From NCBI GenBank assembly GCA_933207985.1, contig OW240917.1, positions 111,572,522-111,636,521 on the forward strand: a stretch of DNA of 64,000 nt. Direction: 5' to 3'. The first letter of the stretch is position 1. Each line of letters begins with the position of its first letter. Below, piece after piece: positions 45,022-57,200 of this stretch. The notes beneath the pieces were generated by a model. The model did not search any database and was not told the DNA's origin. It saw only the letters and a program-made list of their open reading frames with translations. Position numbers and translations under genes: made by a program. The DNA comes from Pelobates cultripes (lineage: Eukaryota > Chordata > Amphibia > Anura > Pelobatidae).

Positions 45022-47640
45022 TTAACACAATGTGGCAATATGATGTAACTGAATCCCCATATATGTTTGCTAATATAGGTGATTTTGAATAGTCTTGTAG
45101 AATATAAAACTGGATTTTTCTTGCCTGTGCACTGCTCTTTGATTTGTATTTTATGAATGTAATTCATCATGCATGACTATATTGTTAAAATGCTGAACAG
45201 TCACAATGAAAAGTCCATCAGGTTCTTCTGTCTTACGTGCGCCCATAAGTTGTAAATACTTGAATCCTTAGACAAGGAGGCTATTTATGGACCATTGTTT
45301 CATATACATTGCTAAAATTATGAAGGAGATGAAAACTTTTTCCTGCATTAGATATATAGTGAAGAATGTTGTGGATTATTATTGTTATTTGAGAACAAGC
45401 TCCTAGATGTCTCACCATGGAAGACAAAGGCTCAAAACAATAAATAAGATTCAGAAAGTGGCAAAATGGAAATCCAAACAGGTTGAAAATTAAATATGCA
45501 AAGTGAAAGGCTGGTATTTCACAGACCCTAGGGATACAATGCTGCTTTCCCAAACCCTATTTGAAATAGATGCAGTTTGAGTGTGTGTGGTTTTTTTTTA
45601 ATTTTAACAATTTTTTTTCTTATTAAACTTGATTTTGAGTTATCATTATGATTACATCATGATACAAGATTGATTACACATAAATATATTAAACCCTTCA
45701 CTTGTTCAGAGTGAAGGGGCACAATCATGCCCTCATTACTGTTCAGTGATGGAGAGCAGGAGAACTGTACACTGACCACAGACCGCTCTTAGAAAAATAA
45801 TACCAAATAACGTAGCGTGCTACAGACTGCAGTAAATACAGTGTCTTCATATGTAAAAATCTGTAATAAATAATAAGTTATATAGTGCAGACTATCTGAT
45901 AATACTGGGATAGAGATACAATAGCATGTCTGGGAGAGAACTCTCATGTACCAAAACCCTATCACCCCTGGCTCTGGGTTTGAATAGCTCCACTTGAGAG
46001 GGATACTTCCCCGGCATTATATCAGGAAAGATGTCTCCATTCAATCAGATGTACTGGTGCTTCTGTGCAGTATTAGAGGAATAGAGAGGCAAGGACTCCC
46101 AATTGATTAGTATCTAAAACATAATTGGTTAGAAACTTTTACTTTGGTGGTGGGTTTGCTAGCAATGAACCTATAACTCAGCAAACATAAGTCAATATAG
46201 AAAAAACACCAACAGCTTGTACTCATTTCCGGGTATCGGCACTCCGATCATGTGACAATTTGGGTCTGCCTCTTAATGATGTCCTCTGTGAGGCGTTTTG
46301 CCCACCTCCTCTTCAACCGACAATTTCCTGATGGGTGGTTTTCTTCCCTAACGCCTCCCCTGCTTGTTCCTATTTGTTGGTTGTCGGGGCGGGGGGGCGG
46401 GGTTTTTCATCAAAACATGCACTTAGTCATTCTCCCCTTCCGGAGTTTTGTTTTAGGACTGATACTACTATCCAAATAAATTATCTTATACTTAGCACAA
46501 TGAATACCTGTAGCTGACAATAGTGCAAATAAGCCTTTACTAGACCCAAAAGAGCAGAAACCCTTTATTATATAACTCTAAAGTATTAAATTATTATTTA
46601 ATACTAAAATATATTAAATTATTATTGACTTATTTCTAGAGCATATGCTTAGTGTTAGTTTGAGAAAGGATTATCTATTGTATCTTGTAATATTCTGGTT
46701 TTCTGTTTTTTACAAACCACTCTTAGTACAGGCTGTGGGTGCTGGAATACGACATCACCCAAATATGCATTTTGGAGTGGCCTGTCTGTGTGGGAGTAAT
46801 GACTGACCGTGTGGCTCTCATCTTACACACACTGCTTGGTGTTCAGAATATCTGAATGAGAACCTCACTAACACATCCCACATCAACAGGGCCCCCAGAC
46901 TGCAGGGGTCCCTCAAGGCAGGCATGCTTTAAATCAGACTGCATAATGAAATGATAAAGAAAACTATAAACCAAATGTTAAACCAAATGTTAAACTGAAA
47001 AAATGACTGTGAGAATTTGCCAACTGTATTATTATGGCTTACAATTTAATGAATAACCTTTTATGATCCTGAAGCAAGGTGACAGTTTTAACCTCTAAGC
47101 CTGAGCTGTAAACTTTGGTTATAACACTTATTACACTCTCAGACTTTCCTTATTGTACTTTAACAAAACCTTCTCAGTTTTGACATGTTCTAATCCTATG
47201 TATATCATTGCTCAAATCAGATCTATTTGCTATGCGATAATGTTTTTGAATTATCACAAGTATAGAAGGACAGGGTAGCTTTAAAGTTTGTGTATTGTTT
47301 TCATACGATATCTGCTACTAGCCCCTCATTGTTGTTGTATAGAGAATAAATAAAATGACTTGCATTGTACAGTGCGTATATTATCCCCATCTAACCATTG
47401 AATTACATTTTTTAGGATTGATATTGCACAGCTACAGTGTTTTCTCTTCTTTAAAACTATAGATTCCTTTAATCTGAAAAGAAAATCAGGTGCTTTAGCA
47501 AATAATGAGACTGCAATACAGATGACAGCCTCTAAAACATTGATATTAATCACTATGACATTGGATTGTTTTGCTGTTGTTGCTGGGCCCTTTTTTCTGA
47601 CAAGCAAGTTACAGAACTGGAGACCAAGTTTGATACAGCA
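45022..47640. other. Gene-free intron sequence
   Basis: A T-rich start near 45590 followed by about 850 bp could be another L1-type 3' end on the minus strand, but it lacks coding support. G-rich run GGGGCGGGGGGGCGGGG near 46385. No exon seen. Confidence 0.45.
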
Positions 47641-48149
47641 TTAGTACTACTTACAAATAAGGAAGACAGCTCTGACAAGGCAGCGCTCAGAAAGGAATAG
47701 CATGTACAAATTTATTGGCATACTGAAAGTTTGACATTTGTTCAGCAATCTTTCTACATTTGAGCGAGTGTAAAATATTTTTTTAAAGTAGTTTGGAACT
47801 AGATGTATATTGCTAAACATCAGTTTTGAGAAAAAAAGCATAGGTGTGAATATGAATAAAACATACAACCTTTACAAAATAATGGGATGTGCTCGTTCAT
47901 GGTAGGTTAGATAAATTATTCAAATCTGTTTATAGTGATTTCTTCTAACATTTCCTTCTCTAACATAGTTTCAATGGAAGGCTTCACCAAGTATTTCATC
48001 TTCTTTAGCTTCTCTTAGAGAAACACATAAACTTTTTATCTTGTTTTTTTAGGGGAGTTGGGGGAGAAAAGGCAATTCTTAAATTTACCAGGCAAGTCTC
48101 AATGGTGTGAAATTTTGCCTGGGAGTGCACTTGAAAATTTAAATTAACT

Positions 48150-48830
48150 CTAGGTTTTTCTCTGAACCAAATGAACGCCATATGGGTGTAACAAATTAGG
48201 CAAAAGTATAACAAATGTCTGTGTTTTTGGTCCCACTTCATAAGTGGTTTCATTTCCCTCATCAGAAGATGACTGTGTGTTGCATCCTGATGGGTTATAA
48301 ATGATACTGCCGCTTGATTGTCCGAGCTGACTCTTATTCAGCAAACTTGCTCTCCATGCTTTTATACTTAAGTCCATTGTGACTATTTTCCACTCTGGTT
48401 CTGAAAGAGGGAATTCTTTTTTCATGTTTATTGTCTTTGACCACCAGCTTAGAAGTAGTTTTGCCTAATTGGAGACAATCAAAGGTTGAACCCAGTCATT
48501 CTTCTTGTTGAACTGTATCAGGAAACATGGTTAGGTAAACCTCATGTTTCATTGAGCCTACTTTATCAAACCTATATTTGAGGCCATAATGCCAAGGTGT
48601 CTCAAAGCCTTGCTAGAACCAGATGTATATTGCTAAACATCAGTTTTGAAACAGGGATTAACCAGATAGATAGAGCACAGTACTGGTAGTATTTTCTTGC
48701 AAAGTAATTCTGATTAAATAAAAATCTTCTGGAAATATAGATATGTGGTGATAAGCATCTCTTAGATCTATGAATATCAGAAAATCATTTGGCTGCAATA
48801 CTCTTCAGGGACACCACCTTACTTTCAGAG
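48150..48830 (-). pseudogene. RT and RNase H remnants of the DIRS-like element
   Basis: The first part (about 48815-48690) reads DFLIFIDLRDAYHHISIFPE followed by FYLIRITLQ, RT motif A with the catalytic Asp. The second part (48425-48150) reads PLSEPEWKIVTMDLSIKAWR, similar to the RNase H start TTDASLxGWG with the key Asp kept. Frameshifts separate them. It is not functional. Confidence 0.6.
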
Positions 48831-49793
48831 ATCTATTGATTTTTCAAATTTGTCTCCACTTTCCAAACAGGCCTGAATGACCCAGAAATCTTTCATGGAT
48901 GGTTAGTGTGTTGACCACGTACTATTTTAAAAGATTCTGTACATGTTCTGATAGAGCCTTCTTTTGTGTTCTGCCTGTAGGTATTCAAGTAGGAATGAAA
49001 AGGTTTAATGTGGGTCTTTGACTGAATTCTAGTCTGTAATATTATATACTGAATCCAAGTTTTGGGAATATTCTGAATCCATATTGTCGGAACCACCAGA
49101 AGTCAGGTGCCTATGCTCAACTGGTAGTTAAAAATATTTTTTAGATGAGTGAAAGGACTGAGTCTTGGTCCTGTTAGACCGAGATGTAGCATTCTGACTG
49201 CTTCTCTAGTAGGATCATCTATTGTATTTTTTCCAAGCATGACAATAAAAATATAATTATCTTGATGTTTTTCTGTCCACCTAAGTAGAAAAAATTATTT
49301 TAGAATGCTTTTTCTTAGGAAGAAAAAACTTTCATTCTTCCACAGCTTACTTGATGGAATCTTCAAGGACCCTGACAAAAAGTAGGCTGGACTTTGAAGA
49401 TGTGTTAGAGCCTTAATATCACAGCCACAGGGCCCCTTTAGCTGCTACGGAGAGAACCATAGTGTGTCAAAATATTTTTATTATATCCAGTGATGCCTCA
49501 GCAAAGATGCCTGCCGCAATACATAAATTCTAGAGAGAGCTGCGCAGGTCAGACCTGATTATTCACTTTTCAATATCTAATTCTAGAGAATTTAACCAAA
49601 TCTTCATTGCACCAAACCAGTATGAGAGCTTACTATTGAATGTCTACCTGTGCCTGCAGCAGTGAAAACTTTAATAATTGACAAAGCCCGGGAAAGGTGA
49701 AATACATTTGAGACAGTCACATCTTGAAAGGACACCCACACCACCCCACTTTTAAAACAAGAAAGGGAGTCTAACATTGTTACATTGAACTAC

Positions 49794-50389
49794 TGTCAGG
49801 ATTATACTTGATCCAGCACGCAGAATAGTATCACACCTAGGACTAAGGATCTAACAGGACCTTAGAATGGCCAGACTTAACGTACCTGAAAATAGTCAAA
49901 ATACTTGCCGAGGTCAGGGACACAGAAAGGGACAAAACGATAAGGAAAGCCAGGAAACCAGAAAGTAGGGAAGTCAAAACAAAGCCAAAGTCAAAAATCA
50001 GAAAAACGCAATCAGAAACACACTCTCGGATAACCAGCTAGTGGAAACCCCCACAGGGCACTGACAGAAAGCTAATTTGGGTTTTAATAACCGTCCATAG
50101 GCTGTAATTGGATGTCTCTGACCTCTGACCCCAAAACATGCGTGCGCACATATTAAGTGACATCACATGCATGTTGGCGCAAGCTTTGATTTGGGCGGAA
50201 GTAAGTCTCCTATTAAAACTGGAAATGCAGCACCTGGTGTCTCTAGGAACGCTGTACTCACTGGGGACCGGAATAGGAGGAGGTCAGGCAGCGGTTTGCC
50301 GCGACCAAGGTAAGTATGAGATTTTTCTGTCGGCATGGCCGCTATGTTTCAGTGCGGCCACGCTGGTAGAATCTCAGGGTGCTGTGACA
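49794..50389 (-). mobile_element. Solo LTR with perfect 5-bp target duplication
   Basis: It begins TGTCAGGATTATACTTGATC and ends GGTGCTGTGACA (minus sense TGTCACAGCACC...CCTGACA). ACTAC is duplicated at 49789-49793 and 50390-50394. Its low-coordinate half matches the 3' half of the copy at 43805-44416 (GGCCATTCTAAGGTC block), but its other half is different. It is inserted in the DIRS-like element. The 107-codon frame at 50138 is unrecognised. Confidence 0.85.
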
Positions 50390-50960
50390 ACTACCTCAAG
50401 AGCTGTTGGATTGTACACAGAAGACATTGGGCACTATAAACAGAGAAGTGGATGCCCATAGCATTTTTTTTGCGTTTTACATTTTTCTTACTTGATTTTT
50501 CTATTTGATTTTTATGGTTTTCTCAAATTGTATTTTTTTTAAATAAACAAACCAGGTAATTACCCATTTCTATTTTTATATTTATCACCAATAAATGTTA
50601 ATGTTTTAATCTAACGAGGTTGGCTTTCATCTTCTAGATTATATATCATGTATGTTGTTATTGTATATAGTTCATTTCATACTAATCTTTCCTAAAAGGG
50701 TATCTCTAATATCTTTATCATATATTTGTATTATTAGGTTAGAGGTATAGGACCTGCTGCCTTCCCTCATATTCCCACCCCCTTCTCTTTTCCCCCCTTC
50801 ATTACTATCCCTATCTGGATATATTTCACACTATGCTGCTCCACCATATCCATTTAAAAGTTTAAATAAGTCTGAATTCAGTTTATGGTTCATGGGTTTT
50901 CAAAGTTATGTAAACCTATTTAGGGGTAGGGCAGCTCTTCCAGACACTTTGACATTAACT

Positions 50961-51419
50961 TTAGGTGCTGCAGTCCATATAGATGAAGTTATTTTCTTCT
51001 AAATGGTGAAGTCTAGCCAGTATTCCCTGTGAGCGTACTTTCATTTCAGGTTTTTTCCATTCTGAAATAACCAATTTAATTGCTCCATGCAGAGTGTAGG
51101 ACAATTTCAGTTTTTTAAGATCTGCAAAATCTCTATCTAAAGCTTTTGGCTTGGGGACTTCTTTTGTGATTTCCAAAGCCTTTCTAACTGATAGTATAAG
51201 CTTGTCAACCGTCTTATTGTCAGTTTAAGGAGTAACATCTAAATCTTCCTCACTGGAATCTATTTGATCAATTTCTCCTGAAGGAGTCCAGTCTTGCTGA
51301 TCAGAATGTGAAAAATCTTCTCTACCTCTTGGTCTTTTCACAGGTTTATTTATGGTTTTCGTAGCTTCAGAAATACCTTGAGCTACCTTTTTGCTAATCC
51401 AGGAAGAAGAGGCTGCCAC
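50961..51419 (-). pseudogene. Gag-like remnant of the DIRS-like element
   Basis: Two frames. The upstream one contains SSSWISKKVAQGISEATKTI and a basic, then acidic stretch (KRPRGREDF ... SSEEDLDVTP). The downstream one has ITKEVPKPKALDRDFADLKK. Low-complexity, Ser/Lys-rich composition fits an ORF1/gag of DIRS elements. I have no firm motif. Confidence 0.4.
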
Positions 51420-51443
51420 TTTAAGGCAATCTGAGCATAGTTG

Positions 51444-52797
51444 TTTTGGTCTACGTGATACTGCTCTTTCCTGGTGCTCCTCCTACCTCTCCCAGCGCTC
51501 TTTCAGTGTTTCTTTCTCTGACTCTGCATCTTCCCCCCCACACACTCTCTGTCGGCATCCCCCAAGGTAAACAAGTCTTTGGTCCTCTACTGTTCCCTAT
51601 CTCCACTGCCTCCCTTGGTAAGCTCATCAGCTCGTTTGGCTTCTATTATCATTTCTATGCTGATGACACGCAAATCTACCTGTCCTCTCCTGATCTCTCT
51701 CCGCCCATCTTGACTTGTGTCTCTGACTGCCTCTCTTTGATTTCCAAATGGATGGGTGCTCACTTCCTTAAACTCAGCCTGTCCAAAACAGTACTTCTGA
51801 TCTTTCCTCCCTCAAGTGTTACTACTCCTGTGTCTGTCTGTCTCCAAGTCAACGGCGCTACCATAACCTCTACCTTGCAGGCTCGCTGCCTCGGTTTTCT
51901 TTTTGACTCCAACCTCTCCTTCACCCCTCATGTCCAATCAATCACCAAATCCTGTCGCTTCCATCTCAAAAACATAGCGCGCATCCGCCCCTATTTAACC
52001 CCGGATGCGGCTGGTCCATGCTCTTATTCTTTCTCACCTGGTCTACTGCAATACTCTTCTCAGTGGTCTTACATGTTCCCAGATTGCACCGTTGCAATCT
52101 ATAATGAATGCAGTGGCAAGGCTCATTTTCCTGTCTGCTCGCACCTCCCATGCCTCCGCGCTCTGTCAGTCCCTACATTGGCTCCCAGTTAGATATAGGA
52201 CTCAATTTAAAATTCTGGTGCTTGCTTATAAGTCCCTACATAATGCTGCTCCAACCTATCTATCCTCCCTAATACACAAGTATGTCCCGTCGAGGCCCCT
52301 ACTCTCTGCCAAATACCTACGTATATCCTCTGTCCGTACTCCCATCTCTAGCACTCGCCTCCAAGACTTTTCCAGGGCTGCACCTCTTCTGTGGAACTCC
52401 CTTCCCTCCTCCATAAGAATTTCACCCAGTCTCCACTCATTCAAAAAAATCATTGAAAATTCACTTCTTCAAGAAAGCATATCAATTAAACTGTTAGCAG
52501 GTTTTCATCCCCCACCCTCCAGGACTCCTCTCCTGCAACTGTCAAAGATTACCTACTAAGCCCTCAGCAAAAACTTTTCTAACAACTTACTTCGTACTCC
52601 TTACTTTTACCCTTTGTGTCACTATACCCCACTCCCTCTAGAATGTAAGATCATTGAGAAGGGCCCTCCACCTCTCTGTTCCTGTACGTCCAATTGTCTG
52701 GTTACAATTAAATGTCTGTTAGTCCATCCTTTGTTCAGCGCTACGGAATCTGATGACGCTATATAAATAATAAAATAATAAAAAAAATAATAATAAT
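51444..52797 (+). mobile_element. L2 LINE, 5'-truncated, plus strand
   Basis: From TTTTGGTCTACGTGATACTG onwards it follows the L2 at 23.6-26.2 kb through the RT C-terminal half and 3' UTR, ending in an AATAATAAAATAATAAA tail. It is inserted in the DIRS-like element, in opposite orientation, and antisense to the NDST gene. Confidence 0.88.
51446..52559 (+). pseudogene. L2 reverse transcriptase, C-terminal half, frameshifted
   Basis: The first frame (51446-52010) contains [17 protein letters not shown] (motif B, disturbed), [17 protein letters not shown] (motif C intact) and [21 protein letters not shown] shift near 52010 leads to a second frame (52005-52559) with [40 protein letters not shown] and [10 protein letters not shown]. 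The RT N-terminal half is missing, so it cannot work. Confidence 0.88.
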
Positions 52798-53030
52798 GGA
52801 GATAAATGAGATCTTGATGTTGAAGCCAGCTGGGCTACTAGAACAAATATGCATAGACATATTTAAATAAACTAGAGAATTTAGTAATGGAAAAAGAGTA
52901 AAATGCAAGGTAAACGAGCAAAATACAAGCTTGCAGTAAAGTGGGGAATCTGCAGAGACAGCAGGAGTATCAAACTGGTATTTAAATTTGGTGTACAAAT
53001 TTCTCATCAACAGTGAGGCTTAAATAGACT

Positions 53031-54085
53031 TACCTTCATTATGATCACGTTTGTGCCATTTTGCCCATTCCAACATGTGTGCCATAAGCTATTTGACGCT
53101 TATCCTTAAAGAAGCTGATGTATCGGCTTCCGAGATCAAGAAAATATGTCCCACAACAGCCTTTTAAGGTTTTTTTTTTTTTTTTTTATCTTTTTCTGTC
53201 CTATTGGATGTAAGGGGCCAAGCTAATCCATTAGTACATGTTACCATGGCTAGCTAGAAAATATGTATTTTTGAAATGAAAATATTGAAACCTGCACTTC
53301 TTTAATCATTGTTGTAAGCTATTTCATCTATATCTGGCTATCAGCATAGAGAGAGGAGGAGACATTAAACAAAGATTCTTTTTAACCTCCTCATTTGCAG
53401 TCTTTGCCGTTGCTGTCCCTTGGGTAAACTGAACTGTGCTATAATTTGCAAAATCTTTAATAAAAATTAAAAGATAATGGAACATATTATGAAGAAAAGG
53501 TTAATAAAAAATATTTTCAGTGGTACAGCATTCCAGAAAAGGGGCAGTTCACCTTTAAGCAGATTGGAAACAAGTAACACTGTTTAAAAATATAGAAACA
53601 ATATACAGTACAATGAACCTAGAAACAGCATGGTCATTTGGTCAATTATAGAATCCAAGAGAGCACAGGGGGATTGTGTGAAAATAGAAAATATATTTGC
53701 AGCTGCTTTCAGTATGCTAAACTGTAGTTTTCTCAATTTATATTGTATGCTTGTCTAGTGCGGCTCCTATCCTCAGGCTCTTAGTCAGAAAGTTTTAAAA
53801 GAAATGAAATATGCTATTTTATCTGCTGAGTTTTGGCTCTTTTCCACAATTCAAAAACATTTTGAATAAAATCACACTGAACCATATCAGTATCCCCTAT
53901 ATACTTACTGAAAGAATAGGAAAATGTAGACTATTGTTATGTGCAATGTATTCTGAAATTTTGCACAGCATTATGTGTAAAGTACAGTGTATTTATATCT
54001 TGGGCAAAGCACAGAAAATAATAATAGAAAATAATATTTCTATGCAAGCTTGGCCGGGCAGTTTGCTCACGGTATGCTTTCGACA
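53031..54085. other. Gene-free intron sequence below NDST exon A
   Basis: A T18 run near 53170 and repeat-like sequence up to about 53420, perhaps the end of the DIRS-like or another retroelement. The rest looks like unique AT-rich intron. Confidence 0.45.
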
Positions 54086-54090
54086 CTCAC

Positions 54091-54273
54091 CTGCCAGATA
54101 GGGTCCCTCTGCTCTGGAAAGAGCTGAAAGTATTTGAGCGCCAATTGCATGGGAGGAAGAGTTTGCAGTTTTAAATTAGTCCAAGTCTGCACAAATTTGG
54201 CCAGATTAACAAATGTATATAAACCAAGCCTGTCATTGCCATAGTTAGATAAGTGGGTCATGAAGATGCTGAT
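54091..54273 (-). CDS. ndst3: NDST exon A: end of deacetylase/linker region
   Basis: This 183-nt exon (61 codons) begins after a TTTTTCAG acceptor and ends in CAG before a GTGAGT donor, phase 0 at both ends. It encodes [20 protein letters not shown], then [20 protein letters not shown], ending with EQRDPIWQ. This block is highly conserved in all vertebrate NDSTs just upstream of the sulfotransferase domain. It is the first NDST exon of the window in transcript order. The next lies 23.4 kb downstream, across a repeat-filled intron. No stop or frameshift is visible. In NDST1 numbering it corresponds to about residues 523-583, inferred by counting from the conserved lysine in exon B. Confidence 0.93.
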
Positions 54274-54279
54274 CTGAAA

Positions 54280-57200
54280 AACAAAACCATATAAAATGCA
54301 TTTATCCATTCTGCCACTAGGGGGCTGTAATGCTACATATGCTTTATATGCATGTTTAACTATCTTTACCTGTGCGGATACTTCATATTATTGCTCTAGA
54401 TATCCAACATTACCATTATTTTCAGTAGTATTGAAACATATAATCAGTGCAAATTTTTTTAATGGTTATTACTGTATCAGTTATTAACAGTTAATACACT
54501 CTGATGGTTTTTGTGATTACATCTGCTGAATTACTACTGTTTTGCTTAGTGTACAAGAACATCTAGAACATCTAATTTAATCTTTAACAACAAATAAATG
54601 TCCTCTGAGCCATATAATCAAAAGGAATATATTTCAGTTCTGCTGTAGGAACATAATGAACTCCACTATATCATTCAAGTTCTACTGTCTCTTACAACAC
54701 ATAATTTACTTCTGATTTAATCAGCAGAAGAGAAGTGTTTTTTTTTTTTGTTTTTTTTTTTTAAATATACACTTTGATTACATGCTGGTTCTCACAGTTT
54801 GTTTGTTTTTTATAGAAAACACAAAAAGTAAAGAATATAAAACACAAAACAAAACACCTAAAAAAAAACAAGACAAGTTTAATTTTTCATTCATGCTTAC
54901 GCATCTGCCATAACATTTTCAGTAAGACAATTTTACAATAAATGGTTTAGCAAGATTTCTTTGCACATTTTTATTTTGCAAGGTGAAAACTGTTATAACA
55001 CAATGTCAAGTGCAAATGGTGTTAACAAGCAGGTGCAATAACACTAGTAGCTTCCATTGATGCAATCTGTAACATAAAAACTCTACTAGTAAATATTGGT
55101 AAAGCTTAATTCAATTCAATGTTTTATTATGTCAAATACACTTAAGAACATTGAATAATAAATATTGAATATGGAATTGGCTTTTCTCCTGTTCTATTCC
55201 CACAAGCAACTTCATAATTGCCAAAAATAAATTATATAGAATGGTTTGTACTGAATCTTGTTAGGCAGGTGCTCTAACTATTTTGTTTTTATTTGGTTGA
55301 AAATAATGTCTTATCTTTCTGCTGTTGGTGGTATTTTTTTGTTATGGGCATATTATTTATATTGTCAACTTATAGCAAAGTGACACATAACTTTTCTGTT
55401 TTGTTGTGTAACACAACCAGTCTGCAGAACGTTCAAAAGGAAACTCCAATTTAGTGGTTCAAACCAGGTAGCAAGTTTGAAAGAGAAATGTATTTCCAAA
55501 CTGTAGCTACTCAAAGTCATTTTTATTTTTACTTTATATTCTTTTTTTTGGTGTGCATTTCAACTTTCTCTCAAGTGAGTCACATGAGAGCCAGTCTGTG
55601 CTCATAAAGACTGCTTCTTTGGAGAGGTCAGCAGAGCATTGCTTCAAATGTGCAATACTAAAAAAAAAATATGAAAGGACATGACTGTCTTTTTTTCCTA
55701 AGTTGATTGACTTGTAAGAGCTCCCTACTGGGAAGGAAATCAGATTTAAACCAAGGACTTTAGTACTTGCACTGTAACCTTCTGCATCAGATACCACTGA
55801 TCGGTCATTGTTTACAAACTGGAGCTATCCATGACTACAGGAAAAGAATACTACCAATACAACTGTATTGAGAAATTAATACCAACACCAATATCCAAAT
55901 ATGGATCATAAATGTGCAAACTTATTTTGACTTAACATTTATGTACCCGTTATTGATTGATAAAGTGTTATGGTTGAAAAGATGTGCAGTGTATATATAA
56001 ACTTCCTTTAAATTCCAGGATAGTTTGGGCAATAAATGTGACATTGTAAATAGTAGTCAGAAAGCTACAAAGCACTTTCCCTGCATTGTGCAGTATAAGA
56101 CATCATGAAAGGAAGAAAAAGCAGAAAACAGTGCAAAAAATATGCAGCATCGGCTCAAACCTTCAAAGAAATGAAAACCCCACCGTTTCTTGCTTTCTGC
56201 TCAATTTGAATGGGCTTTTTATCCCCAACTGCAGGAATACATATGATCTCATCAGGCAGTTCTGTTAACTCCATGTATCATAAATCAAAACTGGAGTATA
56301 AGCAAAAATATAGACAGGTAACAAAGATGACAGGAGCTTTGTTTTCAATCATATCGGACTATTCACGTCTCAGAGACTCACTTGGTGGCTTTATGGTTAA
56401 TCCAATCAATCACTTACTTATATTACACTAGAAAAAAATGTATATTAGTGAAAAAACCTGAGGTAACTAATATGTGGTTTCCTACAACATGCTACTTTAT
56501 TTGGGCAAATTATCTAAATGACAAACAATTAAGATGCCCATCAAAGCTATATTATTGCAACTCATTTATTTTTCCATCATACTGGAAGTAAGTCGTGGGG
56601 CTGCTGTTTATCATGTGATTCTCAGGATCATGCTTAAGCCTATTCACTTCTATGTCTGTGCTATGCATTTACAGAATTTAAGTTAATTATGCAAAAAAAG
56701 TTTTAATTAATGTGAATCCCCTAATTAGTTCAGCACTTTGGGATTGCCTGTTCATAACAAGAGAAAATGCTGCCTCAAGGATAGTTCAATCACTGTTGCA
56801 GAGATGTAGTAGCTCTAATCGTTTATGAGTGAAGGAGAGAGGCTAAGAATGTTTGATATGTTATTTTGTTCCTTAATCACATCAGGATTTACAAGAGAGA
56901 TCTTTTGCTGGCCACATCCACTTGCGGTATTAGCATCCTGTGACCCTACCTCCCCTAGTTATAAAGATTTGAACAATTTTGTCTAGATTCTATATTTGAG
57001 TCAGATACTTCACTTTAGCAGTACTGGTAAATTCCATTTATGTTTTTAATATATATGTATGTTCTAGTTGTAAAGGCCACTTCTTCTCTTGAGGTGCCAA
57101 GGCTGGATGTCTTCTTAACATTTGATAATGCGAAATTTAGAGTGCCATAATCATGTAGAAGTTGCACAAACCTTCGTAGAAAATTTAGTGAAAAAGATAA

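Larger units (their letters stand above)
47650..53030 (-). mobile_element. DIRS-like retroelement, degraded, with two insertions
   Basis: On the minus strand, a gag-like region is at 51419-50961 and an RT segment with DFLIFIDLRDAYHHISIFPE is at about 48815-48750. An RNase H-like segment follows (EWKIVTMDLSIKAW, 48400-48340). The RT block of the form IDLKDAYhHhPI followed closely by TTDASxxGWG-type RNase H suits DIRS elements, though a gypsy-like element is not excluded. It is interrupted by the LTR at 49794-50389 and the L2 at 51444-52797. The outer borders are estimates. Confidence 0.55.
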
